Shown here piece by piece: positions 44,601 through 55,515 of a DNA stretch of 64,000 nt; position 1 is the first letter of the stretch, and every line of letters starts with the position of its first letter. The stretch is from Melitaea cinxia (lineage: Eukaryota; Arthropoda; Insecta; Lepidoptera; Nymphalidae): assembly GCF_905220565.1 (NCBI RefSeq), contig NC_059399.1, positions 10,344,501-10,408,500 on the forward strand, written 5' to 3'. The notes below the pieces were generated by a model that had not been told where the DNA came from, did no database searches, and was given only the letters and a program-made list of their open reading frames with translations. A program made the translations under genes and the position numbers.

Positions 44601-46554
44601 ACCTTTGACTAAAATAATACGTTAATAGTTTGTCACAATTTTAATGATACAATAAAATTTAACTTTTTTGCTATCGTGACTGAATATGCTGAACAATTTT
44701 TCTCGCCTCGTGATTGCAAGTTTTAGTGAGAAAACTTTTATATAAACAATGGTTGAAGTAATTTTCTTTGTGATGTTTCTAATAAACAAATCTTGTTTGT
44801 AAATGAAATAAAACAATTATTTAAATGTGATTTGAGGTTCACAGCAAGCAGCGTAAGGATGTGAATAAGTCATTGAATAGGTAAGTTTTAAAATAAAACT
44901 GTTATTATAAAATTATGTTCTTTCTGTTAATGTTGTTACGTATTTTTGTTAAATAGCCTTGTTATTACTTTGTACAATATTTTTTTTCAGACTTCATTAA
45001 ATTAACATACATAAATGCATGACGGTCTGCAATAACCAGAGTTATAATGGTTGCGTTTTCTGCGAAAAGGATTTATTTTATTTGTTGTCGCTACAATCAA
45101 ATTAATATATGTATTTCTAATATAATTTATTTTTTATATCGGCATCCATGATTTTAGCTCATTTTAAATAAAATTTCGTTAATGTTTAGTTAAATATCGT
45201 AATATTGATTATTTTTTAAATTATTGTATTAACCAAAAAAAAAAAAAAAACTATCATTGAAAAACCAGATTTTAAAAAGTGCCAACAGCTGGCCATATCA
45301 ACATTGTTTAGAGTCGATCACATAAGTCATATTGTCCATTAGGTATTATAGAAAAAATGCATTTTTTTGTATAAAGTTACAAGTAAAAAAAAAGATTTTT
45401 ATTGAAATAAAAGATAAAGATATAAAAGATAAAAAATAAAAGATATTATTTTGATTACATTTACACAATTGAATGTAACAATTATGCTATTGTGAAATGT
45501 AAAACAAAATAAAACAAATAATGTATACCTAATTCATACGAGTAAATTAATTTAAATTATTTCTTCCCTTTAAGGCACTTTTACTCTGTACTAAATTTTC
45601 GTATTAAAGCAGCAAATATAAAGTGAAAATTTTCATATGCTACTTGAAATCTCTGGCGGTTTTCAAGTCGATCTGCTGGCATATTTAACGTGCAATAAAA
45701 CGGTAGGAGTAATGTATGTTGGATTATATGGATGATTCAAGGTTTACATACACTATGTAGATGTTTTATGGAAATCGAAAGCGTTTTTTTTTTAACAGTG
45801 TCGTATTTAATATAATATAATATGTATATTCATTTACTTCAAACTCTTTAATAGAAGGATATGTAAATATTTGATATGTTCACGTTTGCGCTACTGCGAT
45901 CTATTGAGACCGCAATATCTTATCTTTTGTAGGCGATTTTAGTAATAAAGGTCGAGTTACTGTGCTTTTAATAAGTATTAAGAATTTCAATTAACTCGCA
46001 GCTATTCTTTGTAGAGAAATCTACAAAATTAAGTTTGTAATTGGATATTTGTATTTAATTTTATTTCGTGTAATGAAATATATATTCTAATGGGTATATT
46101 ATATTTGCATTTGCAATACTTAGCTATAAAAAATTGTTTCTTGGATATAGGAGAAATTGAATCCAGAAACAATAATATCTTATCTTTACTATTACGTTAA
46201 AAAACTTTTATTTTCTGAACATTTCGTACTAAAAAATTACCATCCACTTCGGTTAAACCTTGAAAAGGATTAAAAACTAAACTTGTATAACAAAAAAAAA
46301 AAAGCTTTTGTATTAGTGTGGATATCGTTTTTAACATAGATCACTTTTTTAGTTTAATTGATTATTTATTGCTAAGAAGTAATATTGATTATATCCGATT
46401 GTTATTTAGTTTTCGCGACGATCCTTAAGCACTTTCTAATACCCTCTTATATATAAATTACATACGGACATAATTATTTTAGCTAAGCTATTTATTATTT
46501 TAGCTATATGTGTAGGATAAAATAAATAAATAAAGATTTGCCGAATATTTTGCC
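44601..46554. other. AT-rich stretch, no gene seen
   Basis: Poly(A) runs lie near 45235-45250 and 46291-46302. No domain-bearing frame is present. Confidence 0.45.
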
Positions 46555-46640
46555 ACTATACTAACTAAGAAGTCGGCGATTAGTTGGCGACTATTCGGCA
46601 AAGAATGCCGACTATCGGCTACGACTTTTTAATTTGTATA
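46555..46640. repeat. Degenerate CGGC-bearing short repeat
   Basis: The sequence iterates GTCGGC, TTGGC, TTCGGC and TCGGC with 'gacta' spacers (for example 'ggcgactattcggc'). Related 'gtcggcca' and 'atcggcat' pieces occur at 46870-46960. It looks like a decayed short tandem repeat. Confidence 0.4.
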
Positions 46641-47384
46641 TATATTATATATATATCTAAATAAAAAGAATGATATTGGCCTATTACATATAATAAAAGC
46701 CTTGATTGATTATTGATTTCTTACTTTATAATAAGTCTTACATATTTTGAAATGTAAATCAAAGCAGCTTTTCCGTCTGTAATCAATCTCGGAAATTACT
46801 TACCTGAAAAAGCATATCTATGAAATTTATGAAACAAAATTAGTATCTTAATTCATAAACAAAACTCCCGGCCGAAGCCGTGATCGGCATGGCTGACTAC
46901 TACAAAATAAATTTTACTCTGTATAAAACTTTGTCGGCCAGATGGCCAAAGTCATAATCGACACATTTCTAATTAATGCAAGTTAAGTGGTAAACAAGTG
47001 ACTTTTCGTTTTAAATCCATAAAATACATAAAAGAATTAATTTTAAATCCATTATACGTCAAATATCAATTTTGTTGCGAAAACGAAAAACTTTCGGTCC
47101 CTGCTTAACTTCTTTAAGAAACAAATAAAAAAAATCTAAGTGCTTATTTATATTATAATTGGCAAGTCCTGTGCACAACTTCGTACTTTTATTATTCACT
47201 TATGATTGTCTTTTCTATTAAAAAATTACGTTCTAGGTTTCAAAAAATTATTAAAAAAATCTCCGTACTTTATGCGTGTGTTTTGTATAACTATGTAGGT
47301 AGGTCATTAATAAGTTAACCACAGTGGTGTGGCAATTTTTTTGCCGCCATATTTTAGAAAAGATATTATAAAAATATTATTCTA

Positions 47385-47589
47385 TCTAATATAAAATTCT
47401 CGTGTCGCGGTGTTTGTAGTTAAACTCCTCCGAAACGGCTTGACCGATTCTCTTGAAATTTTGTGTGCATATTGAGTAGGTCTGAGAATCGAATAACGTC
47501 TATTTTTCATACCCCTAAGTTACAAGGGAGGGGTGGATTAAGGGTTTAATAATATAACATGGTAAAACAACGTTTGCGGGGTCAGCTAT
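47385..47589 (+). mobile_element. Helitron-like non-autonomous element, copy 3
   Basis: It begins TCTAATATAAAATTCTCG with A in front, and ends GGGGTCAGCTAT where the other copies have CTAG. The internal blocks 'gaaacggcttgaccgatt' and 'cccctaagttacaagg' match the copies at 6859 and 38026. Confidence 0.5.
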
Positions 47590-49555
47590 AAAATATAGCT
47601 ATAAATGTATATAAAGATATTACAAAATAAAAATGATAATGCGTTTTTAAAAATTAAATTTTAAAAATTAAGCTAATGTCTCTTTAACATCATGGTTTTT
47701 CTATGGTAGACATTAATTTGTTTTGTACCTGTATACAAAATTTACCATCGTAAATTATTTAACCTATTATGTTATATATAAGTAAATAATGTTTTTAGAC
47801 ACCTTTTTCTTTTTGTTCGATCAAATTTTGAAATTGTTAGGTATGACGCGAAAAAAAGAGGGTTGAGAGTCACTGATTTAAGTAATAGATACTATTTTGT
47901 ACTCTTTTACAAATTATTGTTAAATTAACGAGTTGCTTTCTTGGCGACACCTGTATCATAAAAATTCGCTATAGTGATTACGAGAATGTACTTATACTAC
48001 TTACTACTACAAGTTCTTAAATGATAATGGAAAATAACTTTAATTTCATATCTCTCAAAAATGTTAGTTTGTATTAGATATTATACGATTTGAAGAAATG
48101 AGGAAAGAAAATGATCAATTGGCAATTTGTGATAAAGGTGTAACTTTTTAGTAATAGCTATAAATATTGTCACAACATTGCTGCACTGAATGGTACTTAC
48201 TAATTTCAAAAGAGTAATACCTACGAGCTACCGCTCTTTCGATGGATAATATTGCCGTTTCACCGTCGAATATTTTTTTTCTGTGAAAAATAATTAGCCT
48301 CGTTTTGATCATAAATGTAACATTAGTTTTAATGTGGTTTGAACACACATATGTATGTTGAGCCTATTTTTGACAACTCATGTATTTTTAATAACTAGTG
48401 GTCGCCCAGTGGTCGAAATTCGACCATAATTAATATAAATCGTAAGTTTGAACAAATATTTTTTAGTTACTAGCTGCACGGACAGAGAAAAGTTAATAGT
48501 ATTTATTTTAATTTTTTTAATACTAAAACCTTCCGTAGGCCTTAAGAATAGAAAAAAATAAATTAGCTGAATTAGTCGAGTCATTCTCGAGTTATGCGTT
48601 TAGCAACATTCAATTTTATTTATATATAAGTTATCTTTGAAATTCAGTAAATACAAAGAATATTATTATATAGTCTTTAATAATCTATTCTCAATTTGAT
48701 TGATGCGTGTGTGTCAAAAATATGGTAGTGTAAGTAATGTTTTTTGTATTGATTTGATATATATTTTTAAATTATTTAAAAAATATTATCATTTTGCACT
48801 CGTTCTCTATATAAACTATAAGTGTGCGAAATTTCACACTCCTCTGTCCGCGCAATTTTCGTAAAAAGGGGTACAAAGTTTTTGCTTTACGTATTAATAT
48901 ATAGATTAATATTTTTGATAAAATTGATGAGTTTATATACAGCTCTTTCTTTTCTATATAATATACTAGAATCATTATTTTATCACAAGTTATCACAAAA
49001 TATTTGTTATTCACAAGCCTCGTTAAGCTAATATTATTATTTATTCCTATTTACTTGGAATTTTTACATGTTTATGATTTGTTTTAAATCTGGCAATGTT
49101 GCAAAATTTGAGTTCATTGAATATCTCTCCAGATTTTTTATAGAAGAGGCATCAATGAACTTTTATTCAAATTGTAGTGTACACATACAATTTACATATG
49201 CATTCTTTAAAACGTTTGTAAAAGGGTTATTTTGTTTTTAAACAAAATTTTAACATTGATATGTACCTATCTTGTAACAATAAAAGGTTCAACGCGTGTT
49301 AAAATAAAAAGTGTTTACAGAAAATAATTTACAAACGAGGGTATAACAGCTTTTAATACGGTAAATTTTGAGTGGGAGCGTAAAAATTTCATAATAATAT
49401 TTAAATATAATTGATCTACCTTTGGTTAATTTTTTTTTCAATATGTTTTAGGTACAAATATATGTTTTCTAACTTTTACGACTTCTTCCAATGCTTTTAC
49501 TTACACGGGAAACCACTATGACTAATATACTTACGTATCAAAGTCGCTCGAGACC
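47590..49555. other. AT-rich stretch, no gene seen
   Basis: Several 60-80 codon minus-strand frames (48148-49014) overlap one another and show no domain. Confidence 0.45.
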
Positions 49556-49977
49556 GTTGCCCGTAGCGTCTGAAACGTCGCCGAAATATCGAAGCATCAA
49601 AAATGACAATCGTGGTAATTCCTTTGTAAGTAAAACGTAGATATAAATATTATATTCTTATTAGTCCAAGGAAAAATTTATAGGAAAGGTAAGCTAATAA
49701 AAATAAAATTATAAATCTGTTTCACAAGGGACCTGTTTTACTCTTACTTTCGTTTCAAAGGAGCTTTAATATAATTGTTTTTGATAAGGTGGTTGAATTA
49801 ATTTGTTCCAATAAAGTCACTTAAAGGATTTGTCAAATACTTTAATTTTATAAGTATAGACCGACGAGAGACTGATCTGGATGTTTGGAAGTGTAGGTAC
49901 CCTTAGGTCCGTAGCGTGCATTTCATATAGGCAGAAAGGTACTGCCTACACTGGCATGTTACTAAAAATGATATATA

Positions 49978-50150
49978 AAACATGAACATTACAATTATTT
50001 TTGAATACATATTTTTGAAAAAGAGAAATCATAATGCAATTTAAATCCGCTTCAAAAAAACCCGCCGTCATATATGCGATATCAGCGCTTCGTGCGCATC
50101 AACGACGGGCCTTTTATGAAACTTCTGCCTATAATCGCATAATAAATGTT
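49978..50150 (+). repeat. Left half of the repeat hosting the Jockey insertion
   Basis: It aligns with 12071-12235: 'aaacatgaacattaca', 'aaatccgcttcaa', 'gacgggccttttatgaa', 'cttctgcctataatcgc'. It ends in the first copy of the 12-bp target duplication (50139-50150). Confidence 0.8.
50139..50150 (+). repeat. Target-site duplication, left copy
   Basis: ATAATAAATGTT, identical to 55516-55527, bounds the 5' end of the Jockey element. Confidence 0.85.
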
Positions 50151-50190
50151 TCAGCGTTTCTGTAAAAAAGTTCTCATTATAGTCGTGTTC
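50151..50190 (+). promoter_or_regulatory. Internal promoter candidate (Inr plus DPE)
   Basis: The element starts TCAG, matching the beginning of an insect initiator (TCAKTY). AGTCGTG at 50181-50187 fits the downstream promoter element pattern RGWCGTG and starts at +29 if the A at 50153 is +1, one base off the usual +28. Jockey elements are known to use such internal promoters; use here is inferred. Confidence 0.45.
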
Positions 50191-50562
50191 TTTTTTGCAG
50201 TTACGCTAGTGTAGTTACCTTGGTGAGTCTCATCCTGCCCCCCGCTAACCCCCGGTGCCAGTTGTACTCGCAAAGCCACCCGGCTTTGCTTGAGGAAGCG
50301 GCCGGGCCGTTTTCGTGGTGCACAGCGCCCCGCCAAGGATTCTACACCCTGATCCTGCGCGCTTTTCATGAGGAAAAGCCCCCGCAGTATCACCGTCAAG
50401 ACTACCCACGTACCCGACTCTGCCTGCGTTTTGCGGTAACCGGTACCTGCTCGCGGGCGCCTAGCTGGGCCTCCCTTCGGGGTCTCACCCGGTTTGGTTG
50501 CACGCGCTGAGGGCTACCGGCGACCTGGAACGCTAGGGTGCTGAGGAGAAGGACGTACCACC

Positions 50563-52569
50563 ATGTCGGAGGGGGGGGAACCACCCCCTCCTCGCGAGCA
50601 GCGGAGTAGGAGAGGCGGGCGGTCCGGTATACCGCGTACCGTCGTCCGCCGCGACATCTTCAACCAGACGGTTGAAGCCGTCGCGCCTCCCCCCGCACCC
50701 CGCCCCCGGATAAGAATTGCCAACGCCGATCGCCCTGCAGATCGCCCGGCAGATCGCCCGGCTGATCGCCCGGCCGAGCCCGGCCCGGACGAGGAGACCA
50801 CTGGAGCCGCTGACGCGAACTTCGCAGCCGCCGTAGCTGCATCTACGGCGAGCGCAGAAGGGGCGAAGCGGGCTCGCTCGGAGGGATCCTCGCCGAGATC
50901 AGAGGACGAGGAGGATAAGCGCCCGCGACTTGTCTCGCCGGAGTGCGACTCCTCCTCGGTGAAAGAAGCCGCCGGTGAAGCGCTGCCTATAGCGCACGTG
51001 GACCCGCCTCAATCTCCACCCTCACTGGAGCGCGGAACGCTTCGGTTGGGGGAGTCCGAGTCTGAACCGTCGTGGCCGCGTGACTCAACTAGTTACGCAG
51101 CCCTGCCCTCCATGGCGGTGGACAAGGACCCCTCAAGACCGTCGTCACCTCAGGCCGGACCGTCGACCGCGTCGTACGCCGCGGTCGCCGCTGCACCGTC
51201 TTCGCCTAGGAGCCAAGCGGTGCAGCCTCCGAGGACTGCCGCCGCAGCGACTAGCGCGACAAATAAGACGCCCAGATCGGCCTATCCCCCGATCACTGCC
51301 GAGTGTCTCCCCAACTGGACCCGGCACTTCGGGGAAATAAGGAAAAGACTTGGACGCGCCCCGAATGCACGACCGCTGGGGAAGGGAGTGCGCTTCCTGC
51401 CCAGCTCTCCTGAGGAGTTTCGGGTGGTGCAGCGGTACCTGGAGGAGGCCATGCAGCAGGACCAATCTATCTCTTGGTTCTGCTACAGCCCTGCCTCGGA
51501 ACTGCCCGCCAAGGTGGCCATTAGAGGGCTACCCTTTGACACGCCGCCCGAGGAGGTGCTGGCGGCTCTGCAGGAACTGGGGTTCCCTGCGGAGCGGGCC
51601 AAGGGCATCCCACCCACCAGGGGCCGACACGGATGCGTGTTCTTCGTACAGCTGGCGCACATGAGCGTTGAAGAGCTCACCCAGCTGTACGGAGTTACGG
51701 AATTGCTGTGCATGCCCGGCCTAGTCATCGAGGCGTGGCGGGGCAACAGGGCGCCCCCCCAGTGCCACCGCTGCCAGGCCTTTGGCCACGCGTCGGCCAA
51801 CTGCCACCGGCCGATAAAATGTGTTCGCTGCGCCGGCGAACACTTGGCGAGGGACTGCCCCAGACCCATAGAAGAGCCTCCAACATGCGCCAATTGTAAG
51901 AAGGCGCACACCGCTAAGGACCGGAGGTGCGCGGTATTCAAGCGTGAGGCGAGGAAGAGGGGCATCTCGTTGGCTCCGTCCCGCCCCCCCGCGCGCCAAC
52001 AGGTCGTGTTAACCGACCCTGAACCGCCACCTGCACCAGTGCCGCAACCACGGCGCAAAGGTGCAATGAAGAAAAAGGAACAGCCGAAGACCCAAGCCGA
52101 GGGGTTGGGAGGAGCTCCACAGGAAGAGGGACCTGTGGAGCCCCCCTCGACGGAGCGAGCGGAGCCTAGGCCTCCTACCACATTGATCGCACCCGCCAAC
52201 CCTCCTACTGCCAGAGGCCAGCAGCAACAGCAGGCTGGAACAGGGGGAGGTAACACCAACAAGCCCAACAAAAGTAAGAAGAAGACCAGACGCAGGAAGC
52301 GGGCGGCCAGGCCGGCCCGGGCGGAACCCGCAGCCGCCTCGACTCCGCAGCCGCGGCAACGAGAGGAGGCGGCACCTGCGCCGAGCGACAGAGACCCCCC
52401 CTCCTCAAGACCAACAACAGCCAGGGCCCCGAACCCGGACACGGTTGCCGCGATCCGGCTGTTCATGGAGGCCCTTACGTCGATCCTGGTGGCGTACACC
52501 CAGGGTCAGGACATTGTGCCGGCGATCTCGGCTGGAATTGCTGCCCTCACACAGCTAAATTCCAGCTAA
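50563..52569 (+). CDS. ORF1, gag-like nucleic-acid-binding protein of the Jockey element
   Basis: 668 codons from an ATG in good context (ACCACCATG). The N-terminal third is disordered and rich in P, R, A and S, with a small iterated PADR block (about residues 55-71). The middle carries the gag core with VAIRGLPFDTPPEEV and LGFPAERA. Three zinc knuckles lie at residues 401-456: CHRCQAFGHASANC (CX2CX4HX4C), CVRCAGEHLARDC (CX2CX3HX4C) and CANCKKAHTAKDRRC (CX2CX3HX6C). The C-terminal part is basic and low in complexity (QQQQQ, KKKTRRRKR) and ends hydrophobic. In the family this protein coats the element RNA and carries it to the nucleus. It overlaps ORF2 and its stop lies within ORF2 coding sequence. 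No frameshift is seen. Confidence 0.9.
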   Translation: MSEGGEPPPPREQRSRRGGRSGIPRTVVRRDIFNQTVEAVAPPPAPRPRIRIANADRPADRPADRPADRPAEPGPDEETTGAADANFAAAVAASTASAEGAKRARSEGSSPRSEDEEDKRPRLVSPECDSSSVKEAAGEALPIAHVDPPQSPPSLERGTLRLGESESEPSWPRDSTSYAALPSMAVDKDPSRPSSPQAGPSTASYAAVAAAPSSPRSQAVQPPRTAAAATSATNKTPRSAYPPITAECLPNWTRHFGEIRKRLGRAPNARPLGKGVRFLPSSPEEFRVVQRYLEEAMQQDQSISWFCYSPASELPAKVAIRGLPFDTPPEEVLAALQELGFPAERAKGIPPTRGRHGCVFFVQLAHMSVEELTQLYGVTELLCMPGLVIEAWRGNRAPPQCHRCQAFGHASANCHRPIKCVRCAGEHLARDCPRPIEEPPTCANCKKAHTAKDRRCAVFKREARKRGISLAPSRPPARQQVVLTDPEPPPAPVPQPRRKGAMKKKEQPKTQAEGLGGAPQEEGPVEPPSTERAEPRPPTTLIAPANPPTARGQQQQQAGTGGGNTNKPNKSKKKTRRRKRAARPARAEPAAASTPQPRQREEAAPAPSDRDPPSSRPTTARAPNPDTVAAIRLFMEALTSILVAYTQGQDIVPAISAGIAALTQLNSS

Positions 52570-55325
52570 GGATACTTTACTGGAACCCAGGCGGCATCAG
52601 GGGGCACGTTCGGGAGCTCACGTTGCTCGCCCAGTCGCAGAACGCGCACGTGATTCTCCTGGGCGAGACTAAGCTCTCGAACGACGTCGAGCTCCGAGTC
52701 CCCAACTATTACGTGTACCGGCGCGACGAAGTCTCTCCCCGGGGATACCCATATAGGGGTACGGCAGCCCTGGTGCGGAGGGACATCGTGCACGAAGACC
52801 TGGCACACTCACCCTTTGTCAGCATACGCACGCAAGGGGTTCGAGTGTGTGCCGGAGGGGATGAGGAGCTAATCCTGTATGCCGCCTACAAGCCACCCGG
52901 ACTACCCTTCTGCAGCGCGGATGTCCAGACGCTGTTTACCTCGCAGGCGCCTTCCATAATCGCGGGGGACCTTAACGCGAAGCATCCGGCGTGGGGCTCT
53001 CGCGTGATCAACCCGGCGGGGAGGTGCCTGCTGGAGGACAGCGAGCGGCACGGCTATGGCGTAGTGGGCCCAGGAGCGCCTACTCACGTGCCCACAGCCG
53101 CTAGCCAGCGGTCGGACGTGCTGGACATCGTGCTGCACAAGGGGATGAAACACCATTTAGATGTCGAGGTCATCTATGATCTCGACACTCAACACCACCC
53201 GATACTGATCGCGCTCACCCTCCAGCAAAGTGTCCTGGTACCCAGAAGACCACGGTCGCGGACTAACTGGGACCGCTTTACCAGGGCACTTACAGGGCTG
53301 GAGTTTACGGTCCCTGCTTCGACTGATGCCGAAGTCGAGGGGGCACTTCAAACTATCACCGGAGCCATCAAAACGGCCCTCGACGAGGCCACTACAATGC
53401 AACCCACGCCATCGATCAGCAGGGACCAACTGCCTGTCTCGCTTCGCGAGAAACTACGCAAGAAGAGGCAGTTGCGTAAACTCTGGGCACGCTCCAGGTG
53501 CCCGAGGGTGAAGCGCGACCTTAATCGCCTTGCAGAGGAGGTGTCACGTGCGCTCGTGGCTCTCGATGTGTGTGACTGGGAGGACACCATCGATCGAGCA
53601 TCCGAGCACGACACGAATTTATACACCCTCTGCAAGAAACTTACCGGACGTGACTTGCCTGTTTACCCGCTCATGGATAGAGCGGGTAACAGAAGATACT
53701 CCGCCAGAGATAGAGCAGAAATCCTGGCGGAGTATATGGAAGACCAGTTCTCCCCCAACGCGCCGAATACGACTGATGCAAATGTCGTCCGTCATCACGC
53801 GGCAGTCCACGAGACGGTGGAAAGGTTCCTGTCGGGCCCCATCCCGGAGCTCCAGGGAGGCGACCTCATCTCCCTGTCTGAGCTCAGGAAGGCGGTTGCC
53901 CGCCTGCCTAAGCGGAAGGCCGCGGGACCCGACGGCATACCAACTGCCGCGCTGATGCAGCTGCCTACTGGATGCCTCGCAGCGCTCGCGAAGGCATTCA
54001 ACGGGATACTCCAGACCGGACACTTCCCCGTCGCGTGGAAGACCGGGAAGATCGTGGTTCTACCCAAGGCGGGGAAGGACCGCCGACACCCGGGAAGCTA
54101 CCGGCCCATTACGCTACTCTCGCACATCGCCAAGCTATTCGAGCGACTGCTGCTGCGGAGACTCGCGCCGCATCTGCCCATGCGCGAGGAGCAGTTCGGC
54201 TTTCGCAGCAGCCACTCGACGTCGCTCCAGCTGGCGAGGGTCCTCAGCTACTTGGCCAGTGAGCTCAACAACCGGCACTGCACGGTCGGGGTCTTTCTCG
54301 ACATGGAGAAGGCCTTCGACCGTGTATGGCACGCCGGGCTCCTGGCCAAGTTGATTGCCACGACAGCACCGCCCGCGTATGTGCGAGTGGTAGCGTCGTT
54401 CCTGGAAGGCCGGAGCTTCTTCGTCTCGGTGGACGGGGTGGATTCCCAGCCACGCCCAATCCGAGCTGGAGTACCCCAAGGCAGCTGTCTGTCGCCGCGG
54501 CTCTACGCGGCGTACACGGACGACATCCCCACCCTCCGCAATCACTTGCGCGAGGGGGAGGAGGACGTGCTGTTGGCCCTGTATGCGGACGACAGCGCGT
54601 TCTTTGCATCGTCGTACCACCAGATCGTCGCCACCAACAGAATGCAGCGTCTGCTGGACTTGCTACCGGAGTGGCTGGACAAGTGGAGGATGGCCGTCAA
54701 CGTTGGGAAGACGGCCGCTCTACTCACCGGCGGCTCCAGGCCGCTGCGTCAGCTGAAACTCCGAGGCCAGGACGTAGAGTGGAGGACCTCAGTTAGGTAT
54801 CTGGGGGTCGACATCAACCGGAGACTGCGCATGGTTCCCACGGTCAATCGTGCGGTGAGCCATGCAGCGGCAGCCCGGTCGAAACTCCATTCCGTCTGGT
54901 CATCAAGACTACCCCTCAGAACCAAACTGATGGTCTACGGTGCCTACGTCCGCTCGCGCCTGACGTATGCGGCCCCGGCCTGGTACGCTCTCTGCTCGGC
55001 GCACCAGGCCAGAAGATTGCAAGTCCAGCAGAACCGCTGCCTGCGCCTGATCGCAGGAGCTCCGTGGTACGTCAAGAATGACGTACTCCATAGAGACACC
55101 AGGACGCCCACCGTGGAGGAGTACGTGCGCCGACTGGCGCGCGCCATGTTTGCTCGCGCGGACAATGGCGCGTGCGTACACCTCCACGGGATCGCACCCC
55201 TACATGCGAGACCGCCAGAAGGGCGTCCTCTACCACGCGAGCTCCTGCAACCACCGCCGAGCCGACCCAGCGCGGACAGTGGTGGCGACGATCCGAGCGA
55301 CGCGGGGGAGGACATCCCGATATAG
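52566..55325 (+). CDS. ORF2, AP-endonuclease/reverse transcriptase of the Jockey element
   Basis: About 919 codons if read from the first conserved codon at 52566; there is no ATG near this point (see the ORF1/ORF2 finding). The endonuclease domain (residues 1-220) has LRILYWNPGG (N7), GETKL (E34), GDLNAKHPAWGS (D135, N137) and SDVLDIVL. Where most relatives have SDH near the end, this copy has QHH (residues 209-211). The reverse transcriptase follows: GSYRPITLL, motif A FLDMEKAFDRVWH (D579), motif B AGVPQGSCLSP and motif C YADD (673-676). The C-terminal region has LGVDINRRL and an AYVRSRLTYAAPAWY block. There is no RNase H. The function is to nick target DNA and copy the element RNA by target-primed reverse transcription. 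Confidence 0.9.
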   Translation, partial: LRILYWNPGGIRGHVRELTLLAQSQNAHVILLGETKLSNDVELRVPNYYVYRRDEVSPRGYPYRGTAALVRRDIVHEDLAHSPFVSIRTQGVRVCAGGDEELILYAAYKPPGLPFCSADVQTLFTSQAPSIIAGDLNAKHPAWGSRVINPAGRCLLEDSERHGYGVVGPGAPTHVPTAASQRSDVLDIVLHKGMKHHLDVEVIYDLDTQHHPILIALTLQQSVLVPRRPRSRTNWDRFTRALTGLEFTVPASTDAEVEGALQTITGAIKTALDEATTMQPTPSISRDQLPVSLREKLRKKRQLRKLWARSRCPRVKRDLNRLAEEVSRALVALDVCDWEDTIDRASEHDTNLYTLCKKLTGRDLPVYPLMDRAGNRRYSARDRAEILAEYMEDQFSPNAPNTTDANVVRHHAAVHETVERFLSGPIPELQGGDLISLSELRKAVARLPKRKAAGPDGIPTAALMQLPTGCLAALAKAFNGILQTGHFPVAWKTGKIVVLPKAGKDRRHPGSYRPITLLSHIAKLFERLLLRRLAPHLPMREEQFGFRSSHSTSLQLARVLSYLASELNNRHCTVGVFLDMEKAFDRVWHAGLLAKLIATTAPPAYVRVVASFLEGRSFFVSVDGVDSQPRPIRAGVPQGSCLSPRLYAAYTDDIPTLRNHLREGEEDVLLALYADDSAFFASSYHQIVATNRMQRLLDLLPEWLDKWRMAVNVGKTAALLTGGSRPLRQLKLRGQDVEWRTSVRYLGVDINRRLRMVPTVNRAVSHAAAARSKLHSVWSSRLPLRTKLMVYGAYVRSRLTYAAPAWYALCSAHQARRLQVQQNRCLRLIAGAPWYVKNDVLHRDTRTPTVEEYVRRLARAMFARADNGACVHLHGIAPLHARPPEGRPLPRELLQPPPSRPSADSGGDDPSDAGEDIPI

Positions 55326-55515
55326 TAGAGAACCTTAATAAGGAATTACCTAAATGAGACGATGACCCCAAGGGCATTGCGACCCTGGCCCAATAGGGCC
55401 GAAAGGATATGACCCCGGAGGCGAAGCCCCGGAGAAGAAAGCCCGGGTAAAGAGGGTAACCTCGAGGCCCGTACCCGGACAGACCTTCGGGCCTGTCAGG
55501 AAGACCCGCACACAA
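55326..55515 (+). promoter_or_regulatory. Structured 3' UTR of the Jockey element
   Basis: It is GC-rich with self-complementary pieces such as 'cctggccc'/'agggcc', 'ccccgg'/'ccgggt' and 'ggcccg'/'cgggcc' around 'gacagacctt'. In related LINEs the reverse transcriptase recognises 3' RNA structure; that role is inferred here. Confidence 0.45.

Larger units (their letters stand above)
50151..55515 (+). mobile_element. Full-length Jockey-type non-LTR retrotransposon
   Basis: About 5.4 kb, far more GC-rich than its surroundings. The order is 5' UTR (50151-50562), ORF1 gag (50563-52569), ORF2 endonuclease plus reverse transcriptase (52566-55325), then a structured 3' UTR (55326-55515) ending in an A-rich 'cacacaa' rather than a long poly(A). 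A 12-bp duplication flanks it, and both ORFs are uninterrupted. The lack of an RNase H domain and the gag type place it in the Jockey group rather than the I or R1 groups. Identical duplications and open frames suggest a recent insertion and possible activity. Confidence 0.9.

Noticed and set aside
50220..50510. 96-codon frame in the Jockey 5' UTR
   Set aside because: No domain and no family counterpart. It ends before ORF1 and is better explained as GC-rich leader.
51483..52499. Long minus-strand frame (338 codons) inside the Jockey ORF1
   Set aside because: It is a shadow frame produced by high GC content and codon bias of the sense ORF, with no domain.
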